The position numbers and the translations under genes were made by a program. This document shows, piece after piece, positions 1 through 9,000 of a stretch of DNA of 64,000 nucleotides. The notes under the pieces are model-generated. The model had not been told where the DNA came from and ran no database searches. It saw only the letters and a list, made by a program, of their open reading frames with translations. The stretch lies in contig NZ_CP088081.1 in the NCBI RefSeq assembly GCF_021049305.1, positions 744,001 through 808,000 of the forward strand. The letters run 5' to 3'. Position 1 is the stretch's first letter, and every line of letters begins with the position of its first letter. This stretch comes from Ideonella dechloratans (GTDB lineage: Bacteria; Pseudomonadota; Gammaproteobacteria; Burkholderiales; Burkholderiaceae_C).

Positions 1-2449
1 GCGCGCGCCGGGCCAGGGCCTGCAGCTCGGCCAGGCTGTGGCGGCGCAGCAGGGCCTTGATGGGCCCCAGGTCGCCCACGCTCATCGACAGCTCGTGCAC
101 GCCCAGGCCCACCAGCAGGGCTGCGCCCAGCGGCTCGCCGGCCAGGCCGCCGCACACGCCCACCCAGCGGCCATGGCGGCGCGCACCGGCCACGGTGCGC
201 TCCACCAGGCGCAGCACGGCCGGGTGCAGGCTGTCGGCCATGCCGGCCAGCTCGGGGTGCTGGCGGTCCACCGCCAGCGCGTACTGGGTCAGGTCGTTGG
301 TGCCGATGGAGAAGAAGTCCACATGCGCGGCCAGCCGGTCGGCCAGCAGGGCGGCCGAGGGCACCTCGATCATGATGCCCACCGCCACCTCTGGGGCGTC
401 CAGCTCCTCGCGCACCTGGGCCATGCGCTGGCGCAGGGCGTGCACCTCCTCGACGGTGCTGATCATCGGGAACATGACCTGCAGCGGGCCGTGGCGGGCC
501 GCGCGGTAGAGCGCGCGCAGCTGGGGCATCAGCAGGTCGTCGCGGCGCAGGGCCAGACGGGCGCCGCGCACGCCCAGGAAGGGGTTGTCCTCCACCGGCA
601 GCTGCAGGTGGGGCACCTGCTTGTCGCCGCCGATGTCCAGGGTGCGCACCACCAGCGGCCGGCCGCCCAGGGCCTCCACCATGGCGCGCAGGGCCTGGTA
701 CTGGGCCTCCTCGTCGGGCACGGTGTCGCGCTCCAGGAAGAGGAACTCGGTGCGCATCAGGCCCACGCCCTCGGCCCCGGCCTCCAGTGCGCGCTCGATC
801 TGGTCGGCACGGTTGACGTTGGCGGCGATCTCCACCGTGTGGCCATCGGTGGTGGTGGCCGGCAGCAGCCGGGTGCGGGCCTCCTCGGCCTGGCGCCGCG
901 CCAGCAGCGCGATCTTGTCGCGCGCCTCGATCAGGGCGGTGGCGCTGGGGGCCACATAGAGCCGGCCGCGGTAGCCGTCCAGGATGGCGGGGGTGCCGGC
1001 CTCGGCGGCCAGCAGGTCCGGCCCGGTGGCCACCACGGCCGGCAGGCCCAGCGCGCGCGCCAGGATGGCGGTGTGGGCGGTGGGGCCGCCGCGGGCGGTG
1101 CAGAAGCCGCGCACGCGGCTGGGGTCGATCTGGGCGGTGACCGAGGGCGAGAGGTCGTCGGCCAGCAGGATGGCGTCGGCCGGCCAGGCGGCTTCCAGCG
1201 TGGCCGCGGGCAGGCCCAGCAGCTGGCGCAGCACCCGCTCGCCGGCGTCCTGCAGGTCGGCCGCGCGGGCGGCCAGCGTGGCGTCGGGCAGGGCGCGCTG
1301 GGCGGCCACCCGCTCGCCCAGGGCATGGCGCCAGGCCCAGGCCGCGCCGTGACCCTGCACGATGCCGCGGCTGACGGCCTGCAGCAGGGCGGCGTCGCGC
1401 AGCAGCCCGGCATGGGCGTGGAAGATGCCGGCCTGTTCGGTGCGGCCGGCCGCGCGGGCCTGGGCCGACAGGGTCTCCAGCTCGGCCAGGGCGGCCTGCA
1501 GGGCCCGCTCCAGCGCCTCGGCCTCCAGCGGGGCGCTGCGGTAGCGGTCCTCCACCTCCAGCGCGGCGCCTTCGGCCTGCACCAGGGTGCCGATCACCAG
1601 CCCCGGGCTGGCGGCGATGCCGGTGAAGGTCTGGCGGGCGGTGGGCTGCCAGTCGCCCAGCGCGCTGCCCAGGCCTTGGGCCTGGCTCTGGCGCGAGGCG
1701 GCCAGCTGGGCCTGGCGGGCCTCCTCGTCGCCCAGGCGCACGATGACGGCGCGCAGCGCACGCAGGGCCTCCTCGGCGTCCGGGCCCTGGGCCGACAGGC
1801 GCAGCGTGGCGCCGCGGCCGGCGCCCAGGCTGAGCAGGGCGGCCACGTTCTTGCCGTCCACCACGGTGCTGCCGCAGCGCACATGCACCCGGGCGGCAAA
1901 GCGCTGGGCGGTCTGGGCCCACTGGCCGGCCGGGCGGGCGTGCAGGCCGTTGGGGTAGTTCAGCGCCACCTCGCGGCCCAGCGGGAAGTCCTCCAGCGCC
2001 GGGGCGGCGGTGGCCACGGCCTCGTCCTCGGCGGTCAGGGCCCGCACGATGTCCTGCGGGTCGCTGGTCTCGACCAGGCGGCGCATCAGGGCCTCGTCGC
2101 GCATCAGCCGGGTCAGGCGGCGCAGCACGGCGATGTGCTCGTCCGAGGCGGCGGCGATGGCCACCACCAGCCGGGCCTGCTTGGCGTCGTCGCCCCAGCG
2201 CACCCCGGCGGGCACCTGCAGCACGGCCAGGCCGGTGCGCTGCACCAGGTGCTTGTCCTCGATCATGCCGTGGGGGATGGCCACGCCCTGGCCCAGGAAG
2301 GTGTTGGCCACCTTCTCGCGCTGCAGCAGGCTGTCCACATAGGCCGGGTGCACATGCCCGGCCTGAGCCAGCACGGCCCCGGCGGCGCGCACGGCGTCTT
2401 CGCGGTTGTGGGGGGCGGCCCCCAGACGGACTTCCACCGGGATCGACAT
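1..2449 (-). CDS. fruB: Fructose PTS multiphosphoryl transfer protein, EIIA-HPr-EI fusion (C-terminus off the window)
   Basis: Cytoplasmic phosphoryl relay of the fructose phosphotransferase system: it takes phosphate from PEP and passes it to the fructose permease. I translated the reverse strand. The N-terminus is an EIIA (mannitol/fructose type) domain with the phosphorylatable His in AIPHG. A HPr domain follows with NGLHARPA, then enzyme I with the active-site His in GGPTAHTAILAR, the PEP-binding EGVGLMRTEFLF and the catalytic Cys in VGVCGG. The reading frame stays open to base 1, after the HELSMS motif close to the end of enzyme I, so only a few tens of residues are missing. The ATG at 2449 follows a good GGAGA Shine-Dalgarno. 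fruK and fruA would be expected just beyond the left edge. The divergent LacI-type gene is its likely regulator. No frameshift seen. Confidence 0.93.
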   Translation of the reverse strand, partial: MSIPVEVRLGAAPHNREDAVRAAGAVLAQAGHVHPAYVDSLLQREKVANTFLGQGVAIPHGMIEDKHLVQRTGLAVLQVPAGVRWGDDAKQARLVVAIAAASDEHIAVLRRLTRLMRDEALMRRLVETSDPQDIVRALTAEDEAVATAAPALEDFPLGREVALNYPNGLHARPAGQWAQTAQRFAARVHVRCGSTVVDGKNVAALLSLGAGRGATLRLSAQGPDAEEALRALRAVIVRLGDEEARQAQLAASRQSQAQGLGSALGDWQPTARQTFTGIAASPGLVIGTLVQAEGAALEVEDRYRSAPLEAEALERALQAALAELETLSAQARAAGRTEQAGIFHAHAGLLRDAALLQAVSRGIVQGHGAAWAWRHALGERVAAQRALPDATLAARAADLQDAGERVLRQLLGLPAATLEAAWPADAILLADDLSPSVTAQIDPSRVRGFCTARGGPTAHTAILARALGLPAVVATGPDLLAAEAGTPAILDGYRGRLYVAPSATALIEARDKIALLARRQAEEARTRLLPATTTDGHTVEIAANVNRADQIERALEAGAEGVGLMRTEFLFLERDTVPDEEAQYQALRAMVEALGGRPLVVRTLDIGGDKQVPHLQLPVEDNPFLGVRGARLALRRDDLLMPQLRALYRAARHGPLQVMFPMISTVEEVHALRQRMAQVREELDAPEVAVGIMIEVPSAALLADRLAAHVDFFSIGTNDLTQYALAVDRQHPELAGMADSLHPAVLRLVERTVAGARRHGRWVGVCGGLAGEPLGAALLVGLGVHELSMSVGDLGPIKALLRRHSLAELQALARRA

Positions 2450-2461
2450 CGCGGTCTCCAA

Positions 2462-2474
2462 TTGGTATCGATTT
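2462..2474. promoter_or_regulatory. Candidate LacI-family operator in front of the PTS gene
   Basis: The sequence TTGGTATCGATTT lies 13 bp upstream of the PTS start codon. A near copy in opposite orientation (TTTGGTACCGATT) sits at 2633-2645 before the LacI-family gene. Both share TTGGTAYCGATT around a CG-centred core, the style of LacI-family sites. Its position would block transcription of the PTS gene. Inferred from symmetry and placement only. Confidence 0.4.
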
Positions 2475-2632
2475 CAGAGACGGATTATCGGGGTCGGATT
2501 TTCGGCAGGGCAAGCTGCAACGCAGCACAGGCCGTCATTTCAAGGGAAAACGAGCAGTTCCTCAGGGGTGAGTGCGGCCGGCGTTGGGCAGCAAAAGGCG
2601 CTGGAGGCGTCCGAGAGGACTGCAAAAAGAGG

Positions 2633-2645
2633 AATCGGTACCAAA
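2633..2645. promoter_or_regulatory. Candidate LacI-family operator in front of the regulator gene
   Basis: AATCGGTACCAAA is the inverted counterpart of the site at 2462-2474, 49 bp before the regulator's start codon. The placement suggests autorepression. The 170 bp between the two sites would also allow looping by a tetramer, but that is inference. Confidence 0.38.
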
Positions 2646-2694
2646 TCTGGCGGGTGGGCGTTACCATCCACACCGCCATGAAGAAGGAGCCCAG

Positions 2695-3693
2695 GTGAGC
2701 AGCATCAAGGACGTCGCGGCACGGGCGGGCGTGTCCACCACCACCGTCTCGCGGGTGCTCAGCCAGCCGCAGGCGGTGCGCCCGGCCCTGCGCGCCCAGG
2801 TGGAGCAGGCCATCGCCGAGCTGGGCTACCGGCCCAACCTGGCGGCGCGGCGGCTGCGGCAGCAGCGGGCCTCGCTGCTGGGCCTGATCGTCTCGGACAT
2901 CCGCAGCCCCTTCTTCACCGACGTGGGCCGCGCGGTGGAGGACGTGGCCTACCGCCACGGCCTGCGCCTGATCCTGTGCAACACCGACGAGGATCCGGAC
3001 AAGGAGCATTCCTACCTGCAGCTGATGGCCGACGAGCAGGCCAGCGGCGTGATCTATTCGCCCACGCTGGAGGGGCTCAAGCGCTTCCGGCCGGCGGCCT
3101 GGCCCTTCCCGGTGGTGCTGGTGGACCGCGCCCTGCCCGACACCGCGGTGGACCGGGTGCTGCTGGACAACCGCGCCGCGGCGCAGCAGCTCACCGAGCA
3201 GCTGCTGGCCGCCGGCTACCGCCGCATCGCGCTGCTGGTGGGCACGCACAGCACCACCGGCCAGGAGCGCCAGGCCGGCTACGAGGCGGCGCTGCAGGCG
3301 CAGGGCCTGGCGCCACAGGTGCTGCGGGTGGCGCCCACCCGCGAGGCCGGGGCCCGGGCCGCCGCGGCCCTGCTGGCCGGGCCCGACCGGCCCGATGCGC
3401 TGCTGGCCTCCAACGGCCTCTTGCTGCTGGGGGCGGTGCAGGCCATCCAGAGCGCCGGGCTGCGCACGCCGGGCCAGATCGGTCTGGCCGGCTTCGACAA
3501 CAACGATTGGACGGCGCTGCCCTCGGTGGACGTCACGGTCATGGCCCAGCCGACCTACGACATCGGCCGCAGCGCCGCCGAGCTGATGCTCCAGCGCATC
3601 GCCGACCCGCAGCGGCCGCCGCGCAAGGTGGTGCTCGAAGGGCAGCTGGTGCTGCGCGGCTCCAGCCGTGGGCCGCAGGCCGGGGCGGCCTGA
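2695..3693 (+). CDS. LacI-family transcriptional regulator, probable fructose PTS repressor
   Basis: 332-residue DNA-binding regulator. The N-terminal LacI helix-turn-helix is clear (SIKDVAARAGVSTTTVSRVL, then the hinge-helix region NLAARRLR around residues 45-55), followed by a periplasmic-binding-protein-like sensor domain beginning near LLGLIVSDIRSPFF. I chose the GTG at 2695 because the HTH must start within a few residues and AAGGAG lies 5 bp before it; the longer upstream open frame has no domain. It is divergent from the fructose PTS fusion gene, which is the usual arrangement for FruR/Cra-type control, so repression relieved by a fructose phosphate is the likely role (inference). Confidence 0.88.
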   Translation: MSSIKDVAARAGVSTTTVSRVLSQPQAVRPALRAQVEQAIAELGYRPNLAARRLRQQRASLLGLIVSDIRSPFFTDVGRAVEDVAYRHGLRLILCNTDEDPDKEHSYLQLMADEQASGVIYSPTLEGLKRFRPAAWPFPVVLVDRALPDTAVDRVLLDNRAAAQQLTEQLLAAGYRRIALLVGTHSTTGQERQAGYEAALQAQGLAPQVLRVAPTREAGARAAAALLAGPDRPDALLASNGLLLLGAVQAIQSAGLRTPGQIGLAGFDNNDWTALPSVDVTVMAQPTYDIGRSAAELMLQRIADPQRPPRKVVLEGQLVLRGSSRGPQAGAA

Positions 3694-3710
3694 GGCGTGC
3701 CGGGCCTCAG
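3690..3710. terminator. Hairpin between convergent stop codons
   Basis: CTGAGGC (3690-3696) pairs perfectly with GCCTCAG (3704-3710) across a 7-base loop. It contains the stop codons of both the LacI-type gene and the convergent PilZ gene. There is no T-run, so it may be a weak bidirectional terminator or a 3'-end stabilising stem. Confidence 0.4.
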
Positions 3711-4030
3711 TGCATGAACTGCTGCAGGGCCCGCAGGGAGGCCGGGTCCGGGTCGATGAAGCTGCAGTTCAGCCGGAAGCCGTTGTAGGTGCGCGAGAGG
3801 ATGGCGTGCGTCACACGGGTCCGCAGGCGCAGGGCCACCGCGGGCCGGCCGGCGCGCACCAAGGCGAAGGCCACCTCCATCTCGGTGCCCACCGGGGGGT
3901 TGAAGGTGGCGATCAGGGCGATGCCGCTGGGGTCCACCTCCAGGGCATGGACCTCGACGGACTGCTCGCCGATGGTGACGGTGGCGACCGATTTCAGGAT
4001 GCGGCGGTTGTTGAAGCTGGCGGCGAACAT
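3707..4030 (-). CDS. PilZ-domain protein (c-di-GMP receptor-like)
   Basis: 107-residue cytoplasmic protein that fits a stand-alone PilZ domain in length and pattern: an N-terminal RR (FNNRRILKS), a central DPSGIALI segment in the place of the usual D/NxSxxG motif, and a hydrophobic C-terminal beta region. PilZ proteins bind c-di-GMP and act on motility, exopolysaccharide or surface functions. The N-terminal RxxxR motif is only partly present, so binding is not certain. It lies 16 bp downstream of the M48 peptidase gene and is probably co-transcribed with it. Two GGDEF proteins occur elsewhere in the window, but no direct link is visible. Confidence 0.72.
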   Translation of the reverse strand: MFAASFNNRRILKSVATVTIGEQSVEVHALEVDPSGIALIATFNPPVGTEMEVAFALVRAGRPAVALRLRTRVTHAILSRTYNGFRLNCSFIDPDPASLRALQQFMH

Positions 4031-4046
4031 GGCAACGTGAAGACGG

Positions 4047-5963
4047 TCAGAGGGGGCCGGGCCCCAGGGCCTCGAAGCGCGATTTCAGGGGCTTGAAGCG
4101 GCCATCGAGCGAGACGATGAACATGGGAAGAGGCCATTCGAGGCGGGCCAGACCCTGGACCACCTCGGCCTGCTTGCCGCGCCGGCGGCCCCACCAGCTC
4201 AGCTCCACGCCCAGCAGGTAGTGCTTGGCGTCGGGGTCGGCCGGGATCACCCGGCGGGCCAGCCAGACCCGCTGCGCCCACGCGCGGCCCGGGGCCTGCT
4301 GCACCAGGGCCCGCAGACGGGCCAGGGTGTCGGCGTCCAGCTCGGCGGCCACCAGGGGGCTGTTCGGGTCGACCTGCTCGATTTGCGCGGCCCGCTCGCG
4401 CTCCATCGCATCGCGCTGGCGCCAGCGTTCGGCCCAGGCCTCGGCCGCGGCGTCGTCGTCGGGCCGTTGGCCGTCCTGGGCCGCTTTCAGGAAGGCATGG
4501 GCCCGCTCGCAGCAGGGCAGGGTGGCCTCCGGGTCCAGGGCGATCACCCGCTCCAGCAGCGCCAGGCCGGCGCGGTCGGTCTGGTCCAGCCGCGCACAGG
4601 CTTCCAGGTACAGGCCCAGGGCATGGTCGGCATGGCGGGCGTTGAAGTCGGCCAGGGCCGCGCGCAGGTCGGTGTCCGGTTCCAGCCGCTGCATCAGGCG
4701 CAGGCGCTCGATCTCCTCGGCCGCGTCCGCCGGCGGGCGGCCGTTCAGCTCGGCCAGGCGCTGGCGGGCCTGTTCGGCCTGCTGGAAGCGTTCGGCCCAG
4801 GGGGCCTGGATGTCACGCGCCCAGGCGCTTTCCAGCTCGCCGCGCAGCGTGGGCAGCAGCGCGCCCAGCCAGGCCTGGGCGGCGCTGGGGCCGGCCAGCG
4901 CCGGGGGCGGGGCGTTCAGGCTGTCCTCGGGCAGGGCCAGGGCCTGCAGGCGCGCCCGCAGCGTGGGGTGGGTGTCGTCGTAGCGGCCGCTGCGGTCCAG
5001 GGCGTCGCGCAGCCAGCGCTGACCATCGGCCTCGGCCGGGGGCTGCAGGGCCACGCGCGACCAGCGCTGCAGCAGGTCGGGCGGCGGGGCGGGCTCGCGG
5101 TCCACCGCGGCCAGCGTGGTCTGCAGGAAGGCGGCGTGGGCCGGGCCCACCAGGTTCACCCGCTTGAGGGCCGCGGCGGCGTGCGCGTGGCCCACCAGCT
5201 CGGCGCTGGCGGCGTCGGCCTGGTATTCATTGGCCCGGGCCAACACGAAGGTGTAGGCGTTGAAGTAGGGCGCGTACCAGCGCACCAGGGGCGCCACCAG
5301 CCGACCCAGCCAGCCCTGCACCTGGTCGGTGAAGGCCTGCACCGTGCCCCAGCTCAGGCGCAGCCGGTAGATGAAGGCGCTGAAGTGGCCGTGCGCGCCG
5401 GCCAGGTGGCCGTACTCGTGGGCCACCACGGCCAGGGCCTCGTCCGGAGACAGGGCCTCCAGCAGCGGCAGGCCCAGCAGCAGGTGGTTGCGCGGCCAGC
5501 CCACCAGGCCGAAGGCCGGGCGCTGCACCACCGCGGCATTGACCTCGTCGACCACCAGCACCCGGTGAAAGCGCGGGCCCTTCATCTGCCGGCGCATGCG
5601 GTCCAGGGCGTCGAACAGGGCGGGCGCCTCGGCGCGGGTGATCTCGCGGCCCTGGGGGGCGGGCAGGCGCACGAACAGGGCACGCACCGCGGACCTCACC
5701 AGCAGCCACAGCGGCCAGGCCAGGAAGATCAGCAGCTTGCCCAGCTTGAACAGCAGCAGCAGGGCCGCGCCGCCGGAAAAGGCGATGGCCGCGGCCACCC
5801 CCAGCAGCAGCACCAGGCCCAGCCCGATGGCGCCCAGCAGCAGCGCCAGGATGCCGAAGCCCAGCAGGGCCAGCAAGGCCACCTTGACGCGATAGGCCCC
5901 TGGCGAGGCCGCACTCTCCCGCTCCAGGCGATCCACCATGGCCTGGAAACGACCCATGTCCAT
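4047..5963 (-). CDS. M48-family membrane metallopeptidase with long helical C-terminal region
   Basis: 638 residues. The N-terminus has two or three transmembrane stretches (about residues 26-50, 55-70 and 75-95, rich in Leu/Ala). The zinc-binding HEYGH motif is near residue 182 within AVVAHEYGHLAG, and a downstream NEYQADAASAELVG supplies the third ligand region (Glu) typical of M48/HtpX/Ste24-like peptidases. The C-terminal ~350 residues are Ala/Leu/Gln-rich and helical, perhaps TPR-like, and exceed the minimal family length. The start at 5963 has GGAGAA before it. It lies 107 bp downstream of the last eCIS gene on the same strand, so it may be in the same transcript, but nothing else ties it to the injection system. 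The substrate is unknown. Confidence 0.82.
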   Translation of the reverse strand: MDMGRFQAMVDRLERESAASPGAYRVKVALLALLGFGILALLLGAIGLGLVLLLGVAAAIAFSGGAALLLLFKLGKLLIFLAWPLWLLVRSAVRALFVRLPAPQGREITRAEAPALFDALDRMRRQMKGPRFHRVLVVDEVNAAVVQRPAFGLVGWPRNHLLLGLPLLEALSPDEALAVVAHEYGHLAGAHGHFSAFIYRLRLSWGTVQAFTDQVQGWLGRLVAPLVRWYAPYFNAYTFVLARANEYQADAASAELVGHAHAAAALKRVNLVGPAHAAFLQTTLAAVDREPAPPPDLLQRWSRVALQPPAEADGQRWLRDALDRSGRYDDTHPTLRARLQALALPEDSLNAPPPALAGPSAAQAWLGALLPTLRGELESAWARDIQAPWAERFQQAEQARQRLAELNGRPPADAAEEIERLRLMQRLEPDTDLRAALADFNARHADHALGLYLEACARLDQTDRAGLALLERVIALDPEATLPCCERAHAFLKAAQDGQRPDDDAAAEAWAERWRQRDAMERERAAQIEQVDPNSPLVAAELDADTLARLRALVQQAPGRAWAQRVWLARRVIPADPDAKHYLLGVELSWWGRRRGKQAEVVQGLARLEWPLPMFIVSLDGRFKPLKSRFEALGPGPL

Positions 5964-6070
5964 TGTTGTTCTCCACGGGCATGGGGCGTCGGGCCCCCTG
6001 CGCGGGTCATGATACGCATGGACACAGATCGGGCTGACGTGTGGGGAAGTTTTGGGTCATACGTCACACT

Positions 6071-9000
6071 TCAGCGTGATGTGAGCTCGTCCCGGTGCGC
6101 TTCCAGCAGGCCCGGGCGGGGCTGGACCTCGTACTGGTCGATCTGCTGGTCGGCCGGCGGAACGTTGGCCACCGGCGTCTCGGTGCCCACCCGCTGGTCG
6201 CGCTGGCCGTCCGGGCGGAGGGTGTGGGCGCCCAGCGTCACCTCGCTGGGGACGCGGGCCTCCTCCTGCACCACCTCGCGCACCGCCAGCCAGTGGCGGC
6301 GGTCGGCGTCGTTGGAGGCGGCCCGGGCGCGCTGCAGGGCGGTCTGGGCCTCGGCGGCGCGCCCCGGCATGGCGTAGCGCGCCGTCACCACGAAGTTGAC
6401 CGCGCTGCCGGCCTCCACCGTGTCCTTCACCTGCTTCTCGAAGCCGTGCAGCATGGAGTCGTCGCGCCGGTTGTTGGCGCCCTGGGACAAGGGCACCAGG
6501 TTCTGCCAGGTGGTGCCGGGCCCGCCCAGGTGGTGGTTGAGCAGGTGGCCCAGCACGTAGTAGCTGCCGCTGCTGCCCAGGCGGTAGCGGCGCTGGTTCA
6601 GCCGGGTGTAGGCCTCGGTGTGCAGCCCCCGGTCCGGGCCGCTGCCCTGGAAGCTGCGCCGCCGGGTGAGCCGCAGCACGGTGGCGCTGCTGCCGTAGCC
6701 GGCCGCATTGGTGCTGCCGTAGACCGGCAGGGTGGAGGCCGCGCCGTCGCCCGCGGGCATCAGCCGTGCCGTCACCTGGGCCAGCTCGGCCAGCTTGGCG
6801 TCGATCACGGCGGCGTGGTCCACCGCGGCCTGGGCGGCGCCCCCCGCCGGGGCCGCGGCGCTGGTGGCGCCCACCGGCGCGCTGGCGGCGGCCTGGATGG
6901 CCGCATCCAGCTCGCCGGCCAGGCGGGTGGCCAGCGCGCGGTCGGCGTCCGAGGCGTGGCTCGCACGTTCGCTCAGGCGGGCGATGAAGCGGGCATAGCT
7001 CATCTCTTCCGAGGCCACCATCAGCTGCGCGCCACGGCCGCTGCCGCGGATGAACACATGGTGCTCCTGGCCATCGGCCGAGCGGAAGGCCTGGCGGGCC
7101 CGCCACCAGTCGCGCAGCCGGCCCACGGCGCCCCGCACCGCGTTGGCGCCGCGGCGGGCCAGGTCCAGCACCGCGCGGCCGGCGCGCAGCGCGCGCTCGA
7201 TCAGCCAGTCGATGGCGGCGTTGACCCGGGTCTGCACCCGCCCCAGCATCTCGGCGATGCGCCGGCCCAGGCCGTCCAGGCCCAGCTGGTGGGCCAGGAA
7301 GCCGATGGCCACCGGCATGGCCCGGCCCAGGGCGTTCTCCAGGAAGCCGGCGGCCGTGTCGATGCTGCCGCGGGCGATGTCCAGCACGCCGTCCAGCACC
7401 CGGCTGACGATCTCCAGCATCTCGCGCAGGTACTGGAAGAAGGACTCGATGGCGTTGTAGAGCGCCACCAGGCTGTTGACCACGGCCATGATGCCGGTCG
7501 GGTCCAGCAGGGCGGTGAGCCAGCGCTGCGCGCGGGCGATGACGACCTCGGTGATCCAGCCGCTCACACCCTGCAGCACCTGGTCCCACAGCCCGCTCAG
7601 ACGCTCCTGCAGCTCGCGCCACAGGCCGGCCACGCCCTCGGTGGCCAGCACCGAGACGAAGCGCCAGACGCCGGTGGCCAGGTCCAGCATGCGGCGCAGC
7701 CGGGCCACCACCTCGGGGCCCACCCGCTCGGCCAGGCGGCGGAAGATGTTCTCCACCGTCAGGCCCAGCACCTCCAGCACGAAGCCCAGGATGGACCGCA
7801 GCGAGAAGTCGGCTGGCGGGCGGATGCCGGCCTCCTGCAGCTGGCCGAAGAGCCAGCCGGTGACGCCACCCAGCAGGTGGGTGCCGATGTTCGAGAAGAA
7901 CAGCAGAAAGCCGGCCTTGGCCGCCCGCAGCAGGTTGAGCAGGAAGCCGATCGGGTTGGTGAGGATGTCGCCGATCGCCCGCGCGGCCTTGGCCAGCACC
8001 TGCACCACCAGTTGGGCCGGCAGGCCCAGCACCCGCAGCACCGCCTGGAAGAAGGCCCAGGCCGCGCCGGCCAGGTCGCCGTCGACGAAGATGCGGCGCA
8101 GGATGCCCAGCGCGGTGGCCTGCACGCGGGGCCAGAGCGCGGGGTCGCTGAAGAACTGGCCGAAGACCGGGATGCGGGCCAGCACCTGTTCTTGGATGAA
8201 GCGCTCGATGGGCTCGCGGATGCAGGCCGGCACCCGCCGCCACAGCCCGCCCAGGATCAGCAGCGGCAGCTGCATCAGGTCGCCGGCCACGGAGATCAGC
8301 TTGCGTACCGTCTCCAGCACCAGGGCCACGAAGGGCGCGAGCGCGTCGAAGCCCCGCAACAGGCCGTCGAACAGCGCGGCCACCTGCTCGCGGGCCCAGG
8401 CCAGCAGGGTGTCCAGCGACTCGGTCAACCAGCCGAAGGCGCTGGCCAGCCAGGACAGCCAGTCGCTGGCCTGCAGCCGGCCCACCAGGCCGCTGATGAG
8501 CGCGGCCACGCCGGCGATGCGCTCGCCCAGCCAGGCGCCGGCCCCCTGGATCAGCCCGCGCAGCGCGGTCAGCACCGTCTGGATGCCCGGCAGCACCGAG
8601 GCCAGGGACTGGCGCGCCGCCGGCACTCCATCGCCGCCCTCCATGCCCGCGGCCGCGCTGTCCAGGCCGCCGGCCAGCTGCTGGGCCCGCTCGCCCATCT
8701 GCCGCACGAAGGCCGGCGGGATCAGCGCCGCCACCCGCTCGGCCAGGGCCGCCACCGGCTGCCAGACCGGGCGGGTGCGCTCGCGCACCCAATCCCAGGC
8801 TTCGCCCGCCTTGGCGCTGAGCCAGCCCACCACGCCGCCGGAACTGCCGGTGGTCTCGTCACCGGTGGCGGGGCCGAAGAGCAGCTCGGAGAACCAGTTC
8901 CAGACACGGGCCGCGGCCTCGCGCACCGGGCGAATCCAGTCCCACAGCCGCCGGCCCAGGTCCTGGATGCCTTCCCACACCGCGCCGCCGAAGTTCTGCA

